A stretch of 64,000 nucleotides of DNA, taken from positions 87,732 to 151,731 of the forward strand of contig WBZZ01000942.1 of assembly GCA_019918135.1 (NCBI GenBank). Reading direction: 5' to 3'. Positions 9,102 through 19,421 of the stretch are shown in pieces. The notes under the pieces were generated by a model. That model was given only the letters and a program-made list of their open reading frames with translations. It was not told where the DNA came from and searched no databases. Every line of letters begins with the position of its first letter. Within the stretch, counting starts at the first letter, position 1. Position numbers and translations under genes: made by a program. Origin of the DNA: Paulinella micropora. Its lineage: Eukaryota; Cercozoa; Imbricatea; Euglyphida; Paulinellidae.

Positions 9102-9930
9102 TCAGAACAAGCGGGCTGGCAAGTCAAACAAGCAGGTGGTCCCGCACCACGTTTGCAGCTGTGCTAGCTGATCAGGGGTCAGTTTGGTGCCTCGCAGGTC
9201 CAGAATCAATTCGCCCCGAACTGCGCGGCCGGGTTGCTCGCCCAGCTGGTACAGTTCCAGCCAGCACACGTTCTTCAATAAATCAAAGTACTTGGATAGC
9301 AAAATCCACTCCAAGGCCCGATCAACTCGCAGCTCTTGCAGGTCCGCTAAGACCGACAGGTCAGGCTGCCGGAGGCAGGCGTCCAGTACGTCAAGGCTAG
9401 GTAAGGTGTAGGCTCTGGAGCTTGGGGAGCAGTCTGTCACTAAACGCACCGTGTCCCGCGGCAGGCCTGCTTCTGCTCAGGTCCTGGCCGGATCCAAACT
9501 CTGCTGCACTTCCAGGTCTTCTATCCCCTCCAGGTATAGGTGCTGAAACCGATTGCGACACTGGACAGCGCGAGCTCCGAGCGTGTACTCGAGCCTGGTG
9601 GCTTTGTATACGTCGCTGCCGTTGTCGAAACGGCCTGTCGAGTTTGGTTGTAGGGTCGTGGCACAAGCCACGCAGTCCAGCAGGCTCAGCTGCTCGGGCG
9701 GGCCTTCAAGCAACCAGTTGGCTTCTTGGCAATCTGCCAGCACCAAGCGCCCCTCACCGTAGTATGGTAGCTTGTAGAGACCCCCGCGCAATCCTTGCAG
9801 TTCCACGCTGCGCGCTAGTGGATACGCAAAGCCACGCCAGGCTCTGGCAAACGGCCCGGCTCCCTTGCTCAAAGTGCCTTTCCTGGTCGAGGCGCAGCTG
9901 CAAATCAAATTTGCCTTTGTGCTTTTTCAT
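9102..9930 (-). pseudogene. Leucine-rich protein gene, broken
   Basis: Minus-strand coding-like sequence is spread over overlapping frames from an ATG at 9,930 down to about 9,102. The pieces share a leucine-rich style (for example DLRGTKLTPDQLAQL and LYLEGIEDLEV) that suggests irregular leucine-rich repeats, as in many F-box/LRR proteins. About two breaks are needed to explain it, so it is either decayed or affected by sequence errors. No function is assigned. Confidence 0.45.
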
Positions 9931-10205
9931 CACATTTGCCAGGGTTTTAAGCACGCGTGGGGCCGGCCCCGGACTCTACGTCGGCGTTGCCTGTTAGCAG
10001 CTCCCAGAGATGGCGTGCTCTCATTTGGGGGGATTATATGTCTCCTTTTGATCTGGAAGAAGAAAACCAGGGTCCCCCCCCCCTCCCCCCCACCCCGAAA
10101 AAACCTGCGCCACCATCTCCCTCTCGCCGCTCTCTCCCCTTCCCGCCCAGTGGCACACTACTTTCTGCATTTTCTAGCAGCGGTAGAGACCTTCACAAAC
10201 GCATA

Positions 10206-10219
10206 CTAGTATATTAAAA
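10206..10219 (+). promoter_or_regulatory. TATA-like block directly upstream of a start
   Basis: An AT-rich block (agtatattaaaa) sits immediately before the ATG at 10,220, after a C-rich spacer. It could be a core promoter with a very short leader. Weak evidence. Confidence 0.25.
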
Positions 10220-11311
10220 ATGAGTAAGTGTACCTACTGCAAAAAACCGTTTGCTGGCCTTGTAAGCAAGACGAAGTGGTTGGCGCCAAGTGTTTGGATA
10301 ACTGAAACGCAATCCTACATTTTGTTTGGCGTAGAAAGCAGGGACGACAAAGTCGAGGCTATCCTGAAAACCGTAAGTGTGCACAATGGCCTATTTTCAA
10401 AATTCCAAGTGCAGGTCTTAACCTGTAAACGTAAGTCTAATCCTCACCTCTTTAAAGATTACGCAGAGACTGCATTTTTCTACGTGCTGCAGCTAAAACT
10501 CCCCAAAGAAGGAGTCAATTGCCGCAGCCTGCTGGACTGCGTACGCACTAACAATGTCGAAGGGGGCGCTGTAAGCAACATTGCCACTGCCGTGGCACGT
10601 TGCCTTAATACCATGATACAAGACAAGGCAAGGGTATGGAGCAATGTGACTGCGACAAACACCCTAGTACTCGCCGAGCCGTTGGAGTGTGTATACCTGG
10701 GCGTACCAAGTGATTTTAGCTGTCTGTCCACCCCGATAGCTAACGACGCATACATGACAGGCTTGGTGCAGTTCTCCAATGCGATTTCCGCATACATCAA
10801 CATGTGCGCGGAGCTCCACCAGCACGTGCAAGTCTATGCAAGTGCACGTAGCTGCCTAGATGCTATTGCAGGCAATACACGAGTAATCATTGAGCAAATG
10901 CTAAGCAACCCGCCTATTAAAGAATCCAGGGCGGACAATATGAAGGAAGGCCCCAGGTTTCAACTTTTAGGTACGGACTGCGCTTCTCTGTGGTTCAAAC
11001 TGCACCAACAAGGCATCGGGCCCCTGACTACATACATGCAACTTGTACAGTACAACAAGAGCCCCTTTCAGTATTGCCGCCGGGACGACCTAAGATTTGC
11101 AGAGGTTGTATTCCGCGTGCGGGACCTGGACGTAGTGGAGAGATTTATGTGGGCACAACGGAGAACGACAGACAGCACACATGCGCAACACAAATCTGAA
11201 GCTACAGATGCTCATTGCACAGGGAACCGCGACCGCTGCGAGTTTCTACCCGTTGCGAAGCTTGGACGCCCCACAACCCGTCCCGAAGAAGAAGTCGTTG
11301 CGCACTCATAA
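10220..11311 (+). CDS. Hypothetical protein, first of an overlapping pair
   Basis: 363 residues from an ATG. It opens with C-x2-C (CTYC), a single candidate half of a zinc knuckle. The body is alpha/beta with many Val, Ala, Asn and Cys. The segment around residues 110-170 resembles in spacing a segment of the next gene (Ile/Ala helix, Cys, VT..N/D..L, then C...VP.D), suggesting distant paralogy. Its last 43 residues lie in the 131-base overlap with the next frame and look less protein-like. Codons are richer in A and in third-position A/T than in neighbouring genes. No family recognised. Confidence 0.6.
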   Translation: MSKCTYCKKPFAGLVSKTKWLAPSVWITETQSYILFGVESRDDKVEAILKTVSVHNGLFSKFQVQVLTCKRKSNPHLFKDYAETAFFYVLQLKLPKEGVNCRSLLDCVRTNNVEGGAVSNIATAVARCLNTMIQDKARVWSNVTATNTLVLAEPLECVYLGVPSDFSCLSTPIANDAYMTGLVQFSNAISAYINMCAELHQHVQVYASARSCLDAIAGNTRVIIEQMLSNPPIKESRADNMKEGPRFQLLGTDCASLWFKLHQQGIGPLTTYMQLVQYNKSPFQYCRRDDLRFAEVVFRVRDLDVVERFMWAQRRTTDSTHAQHKSEATDAHCTGNRDRCEFLPVAKLGRPTTRPEEEVVAHS

Positions 11312-13283
11312 GATCCACAAGGAAATCCTAGATTTGATCGAGGCAGTTCAAGTTCAATGGCCGCGGGACAAGTGGCCTACGAACACGGAGAATACTGTAC
11401 ACGCACGTTTACATGCAGGCATTCACGTCATTCGGGCGCATGTGCTAGAAAGCTCCTTCTCCGTCACGTGCTCCAAGCAAGAGCCCACCAATACCGACGA
11501 CGTTTTATATCACCTCGTGACAGGCGCAGAGAAAGTGTCTCTTGCACAAATCCAGCTTGAATTAGCCAAGGGTTTTTTAGTCAGCGCATTCAGACTGCAC
11601 CATGCGGAAAGCGTCGTCCGGGAGACAGAGTCTACCTTTGTACAAGATGCATACATAGCAGCCCTGTTATCACTGGAGGGGCTGGCGGCTCCAGTTACAA
11701 GCCTTTACTACTGCCATAGCGACCATGATAGGAACATCCGTCGCGGGATGATCCCGTACCCTGCATGGACTGCACGCATGTCCGGCAAATTCTATCTGGG
11801 TGTTAAGCAACCCCTCCAGGCAAAAGCGCTATCAGCAATGGAGTCCCTACCCGGCCAGAACATCCGAGCTATCATTGCTGTATGCAATAAGCTAGCCAGA
11901 CTGCAGTTGATGGTAACCAGCCTGGACCCCGCGCATTTACTGTTCGACCAGAAAGGACAACTATTCCTAAACAACATCGAGAGCAAGTGCATCTGCATCC
12001 CAGTACCGGGCGACGCCAAGCTTGTAAAGGAAATACAAGCCGTGCTAAATAGTTCTATGTCCCAGACTGAGGAGATAATCACGAAAGACATTGCACAGGT
12101 AGTCGAAAACAGCCGACTGAAGATTCGGCAGGAGAAATACGACGCCAGGTTGCTTGACAGGTTGATACAGGATATCGTATACATGTCCAACCTTATGTTG
12201 TTCTACTTGCACCTCCAGCGGCCTAATGCATATAAGCAGATTTGGGACCAGCTATCATCCACGATACTTTTCAAGGGCTGGTTTCTAAAATGCTGGTTCC
12301 TGGCTATGTTGGACACGCGTCTGCAACTGCTTTGCAATGCCCAAGTATTCCTTACTCGCATCACGGGCAGATTCCCCGAGCAGAAACAAGCGGGCGGTAG
12401 TATAAAAGAGCATCTTGATATACTTGCCTTCTGTCATAATAGTCTACCATTGTTGCAACAGCCTGCGGGCGAGTTAACGGAGGAGCATCGCAAATTAGTG
12501 GAGGCACTCGCCCGGTGCATGGGAGTCATTATTAACATTACGGAGCAAATTGCAGCAAGCCTGGAAGTTACTGATCGGAATACTCTAACAACCGGTCAGC
12601 AGGACACTGTCGTGCAACTGCGTACACGACACGGCCGCAAATTGCTGGCTGAAATCCAGCACCTTACCCTAGAACAACAGCGGGCAATCACAGAGGCAGA
12701 ACAAACAAAGGATAAGATAAAGGCGGAGATGGAAAAGCTACAAACAAATATAGGAAACCTCGAAGAAAAGTGGAGTTTACTTGACACCATAACAGAAACT
12801 AGTGACATCGTATTGATTGCTACCCTGTTACACGAGGATGATCCGGAACAGGTCGCCCCATTCAACCACGCGGATAAGTTAAGAGACCTGTTTCAAAAAA
12901 AAGCAGGCAGAGTGCTTCTAGACGTACCGCCGACAGCGTGGCAGAAACTACACAACGCGCTTATCAGCACAGGCAACACCCGGGCCAGAGATATAGCGGA
13001 CGCATGGACGGATTACTCGCAGCAGACCCTCGTACATCAACTGTTGGACACGAAATCCAGAGAGTACCATGCATTCACGGAAAAATTAGCTGGCGCGTGG
13101 CAAGACATAACAACAGATGCTCAATCTACAGAGCAATGCGCACAGCCCGCGCACGCATTGGCGGATTTACGAGGAACCACCGAAACTACACGATACAGAG
13201 GAGTCACGTTTGACACTACCCAGCTAGACATTCGGGAAACAATACAATTAATATTCAAGGACCTGAAACTGCCATTACATTAA
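11181..13283 (+). CDS. Hypothetical 700-residue protein with coiled coil
   Basis: An uninterrupted 700-codon frame from an ATG, overlapping the previous gene by 131 bases in another frame. After a basic start (PKKKSLRTHK) it is almost entirely helical. Around residues 255-275 it reads SLDPAHLLFDQKGQLFL, which faintly recalls a kinase catalytic loop but lacks key residues. At about 490-535 a run of Glu/Lys/Gln/Leu predicts a coiled coil. No family recognised. Base composition and codon use match the upstream partner, so the two probably arrived or expanded together. Confidence 0.65.
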   Translation: MRNTNLKLQMLIAQGTATAASFYPLRSLDAPQPVPKKKSLRTHKIHKEILDLIEAVQVQWPRDKWPTNTENTVHARLHAGIHVIRAHVLESSFSVTCSKQEPTNTDDVLYHLVTGAEKVSLAQIQLELAKGFLVSAFRLHHAESVVRETESTFVQDAYIAALLSLEGLAAPVTSLYYCHSDHDRNIRRGMIPYPAWTARMSGKFYLGVKQPLQAKALSAMESLPGQNIRAIIAVCNKLARLQLMVTSLDPAHLLFDQKGQLFLNNIESKCICIPVPGDAKLVKEIQAVLNSSMSQTEEIITKDIAQVVENSRLKIRQEKYDARLLDRLIQDIVYMSNLMLFYLHLQRPNAYKQIWDQLSSTILFKGWFLKCWFLAMLDTRLQLLCNAQVFLTRITGRFPEQKQAGGSIKEHLDILAFCHNSLPLLQQPAGELTEEHRKLVEALARCMGVIINITEQIAASLEVTDRNTLTTGQQDTVVQLRTRHGRKLLAEIQHLTLEQQRAITEAEQTKDKIKAEMEKLQTNIGNLEEKWSLLDTITETSDIVLIATLLHEDDPEQVAPFNHADKLRDLFQKKAGRVLLDVPPTAWQKLHNALISTGNTRARDIADAWTDYSQQTLVHQLLDTKSREYHAFTEKLAGAWQDITTDAQSTEQCAQPAHALADLRGTTETTRYRGVTFDTTQLDIRETIQLIFKDLKLPLH

Positions 13284-13286
13284 TAT

Positions 13287-13468
13287 TCTGTTTTAGTATC
13301 AAGTGTGCCAAGCTACTCAAAACCTTTTTAGATAGTATCCGGCCGCTGGAACAGCTCGACCTGTCCAGCGCCATGACATGCTATCAGGAGTACGTTGATA
13401 CCAGCAGAATCAACCGGTTATCACAACAAGCAAAGCTACTTATTCTCGAATTCAGGTCTGCCTGGTGA
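13287..13468 (+). CDS. Possible coding tail after the 700-residue frame
   Basis: Right after the preceding stop, a different frame stays open to a TGA at 13,466 and reads as a helical, Leu/Lys/Glu-rich peptide (KCAKLLKTFLDSI, then QQAKLLILEF). It has only one internal ATG. It may be the real C-terminus of the upstream protein after a frame change, a remnant of a third paralogue, or chance. Confidence 0.3.
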
Positions 13469-14057
13469 CTCAGACCAAGACTTAACTTCTAGCAGGGGCC
13501 ACCCTCTTTTTGTTTCCTCGTCCCTTGTCAGTGCTGGTCTGTGTGTGAGCTCGGGGCGTGCAGATGTTTTCTGCGCGGAAGCGAGGGCAGCAGAAAGAGA
13601 AAGATGCTTTTGTAATTAGAAATGATTTTTTTTAAAAGATTGAGCGAGGTTACATGTTTTAATAAGGAACAAAAAGAAAGCACGGCAAGGACGCAAAAGG
13701 GAACAAACGACGCAAAAAAAAGAGAAGAAAAAAGTGTGTTCCGGCGCGGACCGGCAGTTCAAGTACGTGGGAGTAATTCTTTTTTCTTAAGAAAACAGTT
13801 GTTATATACCAAAGTCCTTGCTTGGCGTCGTCCTCTCCATCCAGCGCAAGCGGCAAGGGGGGCAAGCATGCCCCCACACCCCCAAACCCCCCTGCCCCTA
13901 TCCAGAACACAAACTTGTGGGGAGGGTTGGGGGGGAGGGGGGGAGAGGAGAAGCACACAGAATGGGCCAAACAGAGACAATTATTTATTAAAGCAGTTGG
14001 AGTTTTGTCGTGGCCAAGCACTGTACATTCGACCGCAGCAACAGACGTAATTTTTCA
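13469..14057. other. Spacer without a clear gene
   Basis: Purine-rich DNA, with C-rich and G-rich stretches at about 13,855-13,950 that are mutually complementary. Frames crossing it on both strands are biased in composition and were not accepted. Confidence 0.5.
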
Positions 14058-15233
14058 ATGGAATTGGGATTGCGTGCGCAGTGCGCCTCAAAGTTGGGGT
14101 TGTCTGAAAGCTACTCCGACGGGCTACACCACGCACAAGACCAGGTACAAACAGTAGCTTGGCTCCGCAAGGCTGCGGAGCAAGGGGACCTTGTCGCGCA
14201 GAATAATCTGGGGTTTTGCTATGAAAACGGACGAGGAGTTGTCAGGAACGTCGCGCATGCGATAGAGTGGTACCACCTAGCTGCAGAGCAAGGGTATGCT
14301 GCCGCGCAGTTTAATTTGGGGGTTTGTTATGCGAACGGGGTCCGCCGAGACTGCGCTCAAGCAATCGAGTGGTACCGTCGAGCCGCTAACCAAGGGCAAG
14401 CACAGGCACAACTGAACTTGGGGGCTTGTTACGCAAATGGACGAGGAGTTGGGCAAGATGACACCCAAGCAGTCAAATGGTACCGCCGAGCAGCCAAACA
14501 AGGGGATGCTTTAGCACAGTTCAACTTGGGGGTTTGTTACGTGAAAGGACGAGGACTTAGCCAAGACGACGCTCAAGCAGTCAAGTGGTTTCGTAAGGCT
14601 GCGGAACAAGGGCATGCTGTCGCGCAGAACACTGGGTATTTGTACGAAAACGGGCGAGGAGTCGGCAGGGACGACGCCCGGGCGTTTGAGTGGTACGGCC
14701 GAGCCGCTAAGCAAGGGGATGCTTGGGCACAGCTTAATCTGGGGGTCTGTTACGCAAAAGGACGGGGAGTCGGCCAGGACGATGCTCAGGCAGTAGTATG
14801 GTTCCGTAAGGCTGCAGAACAGGGGCATGCTGTCGCACAGAATAATTTGGGGTTTTTTATGAGAAAGGACGAGGGGTCGAAAGGGACCAAGCTAGAGCGA
14901 TCAATTGGTACTGCCGAGCTGCCGAGCATGCTTTGGCACGGCGCAACCTGGTGGTTTGTTACACGAACGCACAGCACAACAGCCAAGGCGATGCTCAAGC
15001 AGTCGAGCGGTCTACGCGCGCTTTCCATCAACGCCAGGATTCAGTCTCGGCTTGCCAACTGCTGCCGGCGGCCCCGTGACCACGCCGGGCCTGGCCACGA
15101 GAGCTTAGGCCGGGTCCGCGCTGAAAAGCGCACGAAATTAACTCTTACTAGACAGGAACCGAAAGGGGTGGGAAGCATGCTACCCCCCGCTGGCACTGCC
15201 AGCGGGAAGGAGCGTTGCTTTTTATTAAATTGA
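14058..15233 (+). CDS. Sel1-like repeat protein, frame broken near the end
   Basis: Read from the ATG at 14,058 (an in-frame GTG lies 48 bases upstream). From about residue 30 it contains seven Sel1-like repeats of about 36 residues with the A-x-x-W-Y/F-R-x-A-A-x-Q-G core and the L-G-x-C-Y-x-x-G-x-G-V turn. Such solenoids mediate protein-protein contacts. Two repeats are one or two residues short. From about 14,865 the repeat pattern continues in another frame to about 15,079, while the annotated frame runs on with non-repeat sequence to 15,233, so there is about one break. The DNA repeats are similar, pointing to recent unit duplication. Confidence 0.7.
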   Translation: MELGLRAQCASKLGLSESYSDGLHHAQDQVQTVAWLRKAAEQGDLVAQNNLGFCYENGRGVVRNVAHAIEWYHLAAEQGYAAAQFNLGVCYANGVRRDCAQAIEWYRRAANQGQAQAQLNLGACYANGRGVGQDDTQAVKWYRRAAKQGDALAQFNLGVCYVKGRGLSQDDAQAVKWFRKAAEQGHAVAQNTGYLYENGRGVGRDDARAFEWYGRAAKQGDAWAQLNLGVCYAKGRGVGQDDAQAVVWFRKAAEQGHAVAQNNLGFFMRKDEGSKGTKLERSIGTAELPSMLWHGATWWFVTRTHSTTAKAMLKQSSGLRALSINARIQSRLANCCRRPRDHAGPGHESLGRVRAEKRTKLTLTRQEPKGVGSMLPPAGTASGKERCFLLN

Positions 15234-15282
15234 TTTCTAGAAGACAAAACACGTGGTGACCGTCTTATCAACCCCCGCTCGC

Positions 15283-15330
15283 TCTCTCCCTCTCGCTCTC
15301 TCTCTCTCCCCCCCCCCCCCTCCCCTCATC
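15283..15330 (+). repeat. CT-rich tract upstream of the surface-protein gene
   Basis: CTCT repeats followed by a C run, about 80 bases before the ATG at 15,409. A TATA-like tgtatatgta lies at about 15,391-15,400, so the region may be its promoter. Weak functional evidence. Confidence 0.4.
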
Positions 15331-15408
15331 TCTTCCCTCATCACTTTCCAGCCCGCGCCAGCGGGCTAAAGGGCAGCGGGTTGGGCGGTGTGTATATGTA
15401 GTAAAATT

Positions 15409-17794
15409 ATGAAAGGGATGATGCAGTCAAAGCTAGCCCGCGCCCCTCTCAGTACACCAGCCCTGCCGCGTGTGCTGCTGGCGGCCCTGCTGCCGCTGCT
15501 GCTGCGTGCGTATTGTCCGTACGACCCCTCGGTAGCCCAACCCGGCGACCTGGTGCTGGAGCTGTCTGTGAGCGCGGCAGGCGCCAACTGGACACTGCCG
15601 GTCGCCAATGGAGCGGTTGGTGTGTGGGAGGTTTTTTGGGAGCAGGGCAGGGTGGCGCAGCGGTGCAGCGCGCTGGGGCCGTGCACTTACACTTTTACCG
15701 ACGGTGGCGTCTTTGCTGTGGTTGTGCGCGGCCGGGCAGGGTTGGGCTATGACCTTAGATTGGCGGGGACGACATGGTGGCGGAGGGCGGGTAAGCCTGC
15801 GCAAGATCCTGCAGTGGGGCGGGCTGCGGCTGGCGGCTGAGACGGGGCAGCACTTCTACGGCGAAGCCGCGCTGGAGTGGCTGCCGCCGCTTGAGGAGCT
15901 AGACACGAGCGGTTTACAGAGCCTGGAGCTCAGCTTCGCGGGGCTGTCGCCGACCGCGTGCTTTGACGTGTCCGGGCTGCGGACGCCCTCGTCGCTGACC
16001 AGCACTCGCGCGGCCTTTGCGGAGTCGCCGTGCCTCAAGTTTGCAAACGTCACTGGTTGGGACCTGTCGCGTGTGGTAGACACGAGCTACATGTTTCGCG
16101 GCACGCAGGCGACCTCCGCACCAGGGCTGGCGAGCTGGAACATGTCGCGGGTCGTAAACGCCAGCGGCATGTTTGCGGACGCGTCACTGCTCAGGGCGGA
16201 CCTGTCGCGCTGGAGGCCAGAGAGCTTGCAAGACGCCAGCGATATGCTCTCCGGCGCCCCCGGGCTTGTACAGGACCTGAACTACTGGACGCTACCTCCC
16301 ATGGACCCGCAGACCACAGCGGCCTTTTGCGAGCGCCTAGTGCGCGGGTCTATGCTGCAAAAGTCCCAGGCCCCCCAGGTGTGCCAGAGCAGCTGGCCGT
16401 CGAGCTCGGCTTCACTCTCTAGCTCGGTCTCGTTGTCTAGTTCGCCTTCGCTTTCTAGCTCAAAGTCGGGGTCCAGCACGCAGTCGCCCTCCGGCTCGGC
16501 TTCGGTTACCAGCTCGGCGTCAGTGACCAGCTCGGCCTCGGTTACCAGCTCGGCGTCAGCGACCAGCTCGGAGTCCTTGTCCAGCTCGTCGTCGCTGACC
16601 AGCTCGTCGTCCTTGTCTAGCTCGGCGTCGCTGACCAGCTCGGCATCGCTGACCAACTCGGCGTCGCTGACCAGCTCGGCGTCGGTGACCAGCTCGCCGT
16701 CCTTGTCTAGCTCGGCGTCGGTGACCAGCTCGGCGTCGGTGACCAGCTCGGCGTCCGTGACCAGCTCGGCGTCCGTGACCAGCTCGCCGTCCCTGTCCAG
16801 CTCAGTGTCCTTGTCCCGCTCGGTGTCCGTGTCGGGCTCGGTGACGCCCACCATATCGGTGACCCGTTCCGCCTCGCCCAGTCCCTCGGCGACAGCGTCG
16901 CCCACGCCCTCGATAACGCCCACTCGTTCAATAACCCCGTCGCTTTCGCCGACGATATCGGTTACGCCCACTAGCTCTCCGACGCCCACCCCCTCGGTGA
17001 CGTCTAGCGTGTCGCGGACGCCGACAGTCTCGGTAACAGCAACTTCCACCGTGTCAATCACGCCCACCGTGTCTCTGACGGCGACAATTTCGGTGACTGC
17101 AACTTCCACCGTCTCGCTTACGCCCAGCGCGTCGCTGACGCCCACTGTCTCAGCGACGGTCACCGTCTCGCCGACGCGGTCTCCAATATGCTACCCCGCC
17201 CTAACCTTTGTGGCCAGCACTCCGCAGACAAATGCAAACTGGACGGCCTCCGCTTCTAGTTATGTTTATGCTCTTACTAATCCTCAGTGGAGTGCTATGG
17301 ACAACAACATCGCAAGCATGTGGATAAGTACGACAAACAAATACACCACTACTACATGCACAACCTGCTATTTCGATGCCAATTCAGCCGCCGCAACCAC
17401 GGATGTAGGGCTACCTCAGTTGATATACGGCGAATACTTGCTTGTGCAAATGGCTGGTACGATGCCAACGGGCGTTATGGCTAAATTGGAGGGTGCAACC
17501 GTGTGCGCAGGCCCCGCCGGATCATCATGGTGGGCACCTGCGATACTAGCGATCGCCGCGTGGGACGGCGTGGCGCCCGCCTGGACACCCCTTTGGAATC
17601 CTGCTAGCGCCTGGGCCTGGACAGCCCCCAGCACTTGCCAAACGATACCTGCTTCTACCGGCTACTATCGTTATTTTAGGATGATTATCAAACAGATGTA
17701 CCACCAGTGTAGTACTACCTGCAATTCTGGATTTAACTACGCTATGGTGTCGGAAGTACGCTTGACGCTAACTCGGCAGGCGTTTTGCACATAA
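15409..17794 (+). CDS. Predicted surface protein: signal peptide, DUF285-like repeats, Ser/Thr stalk, discoidin-like domain
   Basis: From the ATG at 15,409 a basic start and a Leu/Ala run form a signal peptide. A beta-rich segment follows, then an LRKILQWGG motif and several DUF285 (BspA-type) repeats with the W-x-[ML/LS]-x-V-x-[ND]-x-S-x-M-F pattern (15,860-16,290). A long Ser/Thr/Pro-rich stalk follows (16,395-17,185), suited to dense O-glycosylation. The C-terminal 190 residues have Trp/Cys-rich strands (NPQWSAMDNN, YGEYLLVQM, YYRYFRMIIKQM, SEVRLTL) typical of F5/8 type C/discoidin-like sugar- or lipid-binding domains. The first part (to about 15,790) and the rest lie in overlapping frames, so there is about one break or sequence error. 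A cell-surface adhesive or receptor role is inferred. Confidence 0.7.
16400..16850 (+). repeat. 18-bp coding minisatellite (Ser/Thr stalk)
   Basis: A tandem array of 18-bp units close to agctcggcgtcggtgacc, encoding S-S-A-S-V-T. Units vary by single bases. Downstream to 17,185 it grades into a Thr/Pro/Ser-rich array of different unit. Copy number probably varies between alleles. Confidence 0.8.
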
Positions 17795-17887
17795 AGAGGC
17801 TGGGGGCTGGGGCTTGCCTTGCAGGATTCCCATCCAATCTGAATCCCTTAAAAGTAAAGTAGGGTTTTACTGATTAAAGCTCAAAGC

Positions 17888-18705
17888 CTAATGCTCAACC
17901 GGCTGCAGAGACGGGTGGCGAGGTGTGGTTGAATAGCAGAAAGACCCGGGCTGGGCTAGGCCAGGGAAGCTGTCCAGGTAAACTGCAGCCTCCCACTTTT
18001 TTTTGTGCGTGAGCTCGTGAATGCCCACTTGGTCGACTAGCCAGCGCAGAGTACCATAACTGCAGAATGTCCGCACACACTTCTGATGTAGCTCTTGGCG
18101 CATTCCCGTGCTGCTCCGTCCACAGGGTCTCGCAAGCGCCTGACCGCCGTCAAAACGACCACACCCTTGGGCCGGGCGGTCTTGGCCTGTACGGTCTTAG
18201 CATCTGCTAAGCTGCAGTGCTCGAAGCCGAGCTTGACAATCACCGCTTTTTTGTTGGCGGTGCGCCCATCCACGCGCACCGACAGGAAAGGGGCCCACCT
18301 GGGCGCTGGGCAGCTCCGTTGGGGTAGGCCCGGTGGTCCCAGCTCCGGACATTCCGACTTGAGAACTGAGTCCAAGTTCTCTAAGAAAATGTTGCTCTCC
18401 GTGATGCCTTCCCACTCTTGATCGGAAGCTCGCGACGCTAGTAGCCACAGCGGAGGTAGGGGCAGGGGCTCGTACGAGCCGGAATCCGTGGGCTGGTACT
18501 CATCCAACATGCGTATTTTGCTCAATACCAAACTACACCCCGCCCCGAGCACGCCAGCAGCCTCTGCGTACCTCCTACGCACCACGACGTCCAGAGCGCG
18601 GAGATGTTCTCTGTTAATCAAGGCCAAACTATGCAAGTCCTTTGCCGTCAGCGCCCATGCCAGCGCCTCTTGCAGCAAATCCAAAGGAAGCTCAGCCAAA
18701 GGCAT
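17888..18705 (-). CDS. F-box protein
   Basis: The start is the ATG at 18,705, because it opens directly with an F-box-like motif (residues 1-45: L-P-L-D-L-L-x-E-A-L ... D-L-x-S-L-A-L-I-N-R ... L). F-box proteins are substrate adaptors of SCF ubiquitin ligases. The frame upstream of this ATG is G/C-run translation. The remainder has a Pro-rich segment and beta-like parts (FLSVRVDGR, AVIVKLGFEH). The main frame ends at 18,037, while another frame continues with protein-like sequence to 17,888, so the 3' end has about one break. Confidence 0.6.
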
Positions 18706-18805
18706 GCTGCCGCAGGCCTGCTGGCTCGGCAGGCTACCAACAACAGAAATAATGAAGCGGCAGCAGCAACCTGGAGAGAAAGGAGAGGTGTAAAAGAGAG
18801 TAGGA

Positions 18806-18900
18806 GGGGGGGGGGTGCCCCCCCCCCCCCCCCGCATTTTTTGTAGGGGGGTGCCCCACTCCCCTGCATTTTTGCAAAGGGGGGGGGCCTTTGCACCCCC
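18806..18900. repeat. G/C-run palindromes upstream of the F-box gene
   Basis: At 18,806-18,833 a run of about ten G, TG, then about sixteen C forms a near-perfect hairpin. Shorter G/C blocks follow to 18,900. The position is about 100 bases upstream of the F-box ATG. Confidence 0.7.
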
Positions 18901-19115
18901 TGCCCTCGGACGCGAGGTTCATGATTATAACGCCAAACAGCTTTGTTCCGATTTGGCCAAAACGAAACAGCACTTGCGGAGCTGGAGGGGAGGGGAGACA
19001 AGCTTGAGGTTACGGTTAGTGTAAAGAAGCGGGCCAGACGTGTGTGGAGTTGTCGAGGGTTGCCAGTAGAATTTTGCGGTCACAACCACGGAAAGGTCAC
19101 AAGCTGCGGTCTGCA

Positions 19116-19216
19116 CCGTATTCATCTTCTTGCATGGGCGCATTGATATCGAGCAAGTGCTCAAAATCAGAGGCGGAAGGAGAAGAATTTCCCTAGACAC
19201 AAGAAGATGAATACGG
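19116..19216. repeat. 16-bp perfect inverted repeat
   Basis: ccgtattcatcttctt at 19,116-19,131 is repeated as its exact reverse complement at 19,201-19,216, with a 69-base loop. It lies in a gene-free stretch between divergent genes. It could be a hairpin RNA, a small inverted-repeat relic or a regulatory site. Confidence 0.7.
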
Positions 19217-19421
19217 TTGCTAAGGTCCCAAGGAGTGCGTCGCCTCATTCGAGAGCTACTCGTCAGAAGATCTAGACGGAGTTTGTAGCAAAGACAGGGC
19301 CCATAAAGCAAGTCGGTCTTCTTGTGGCAATGCCTGTACCTGGTCACAAAGTAACCAGGTTAAATTTGTGGTTTTAGAGGGGGGGTCAGAAATAGGTAGA
19401 CTTTTTTTGGAGCTGACACAG

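Noticed and set aside
16282-17163. 293-codon minus-strand frame opposite the surface protein
   Set aside because: A shadow of the Ser/Thr minisatellite, with repetitive Val/Asp/Glu content.
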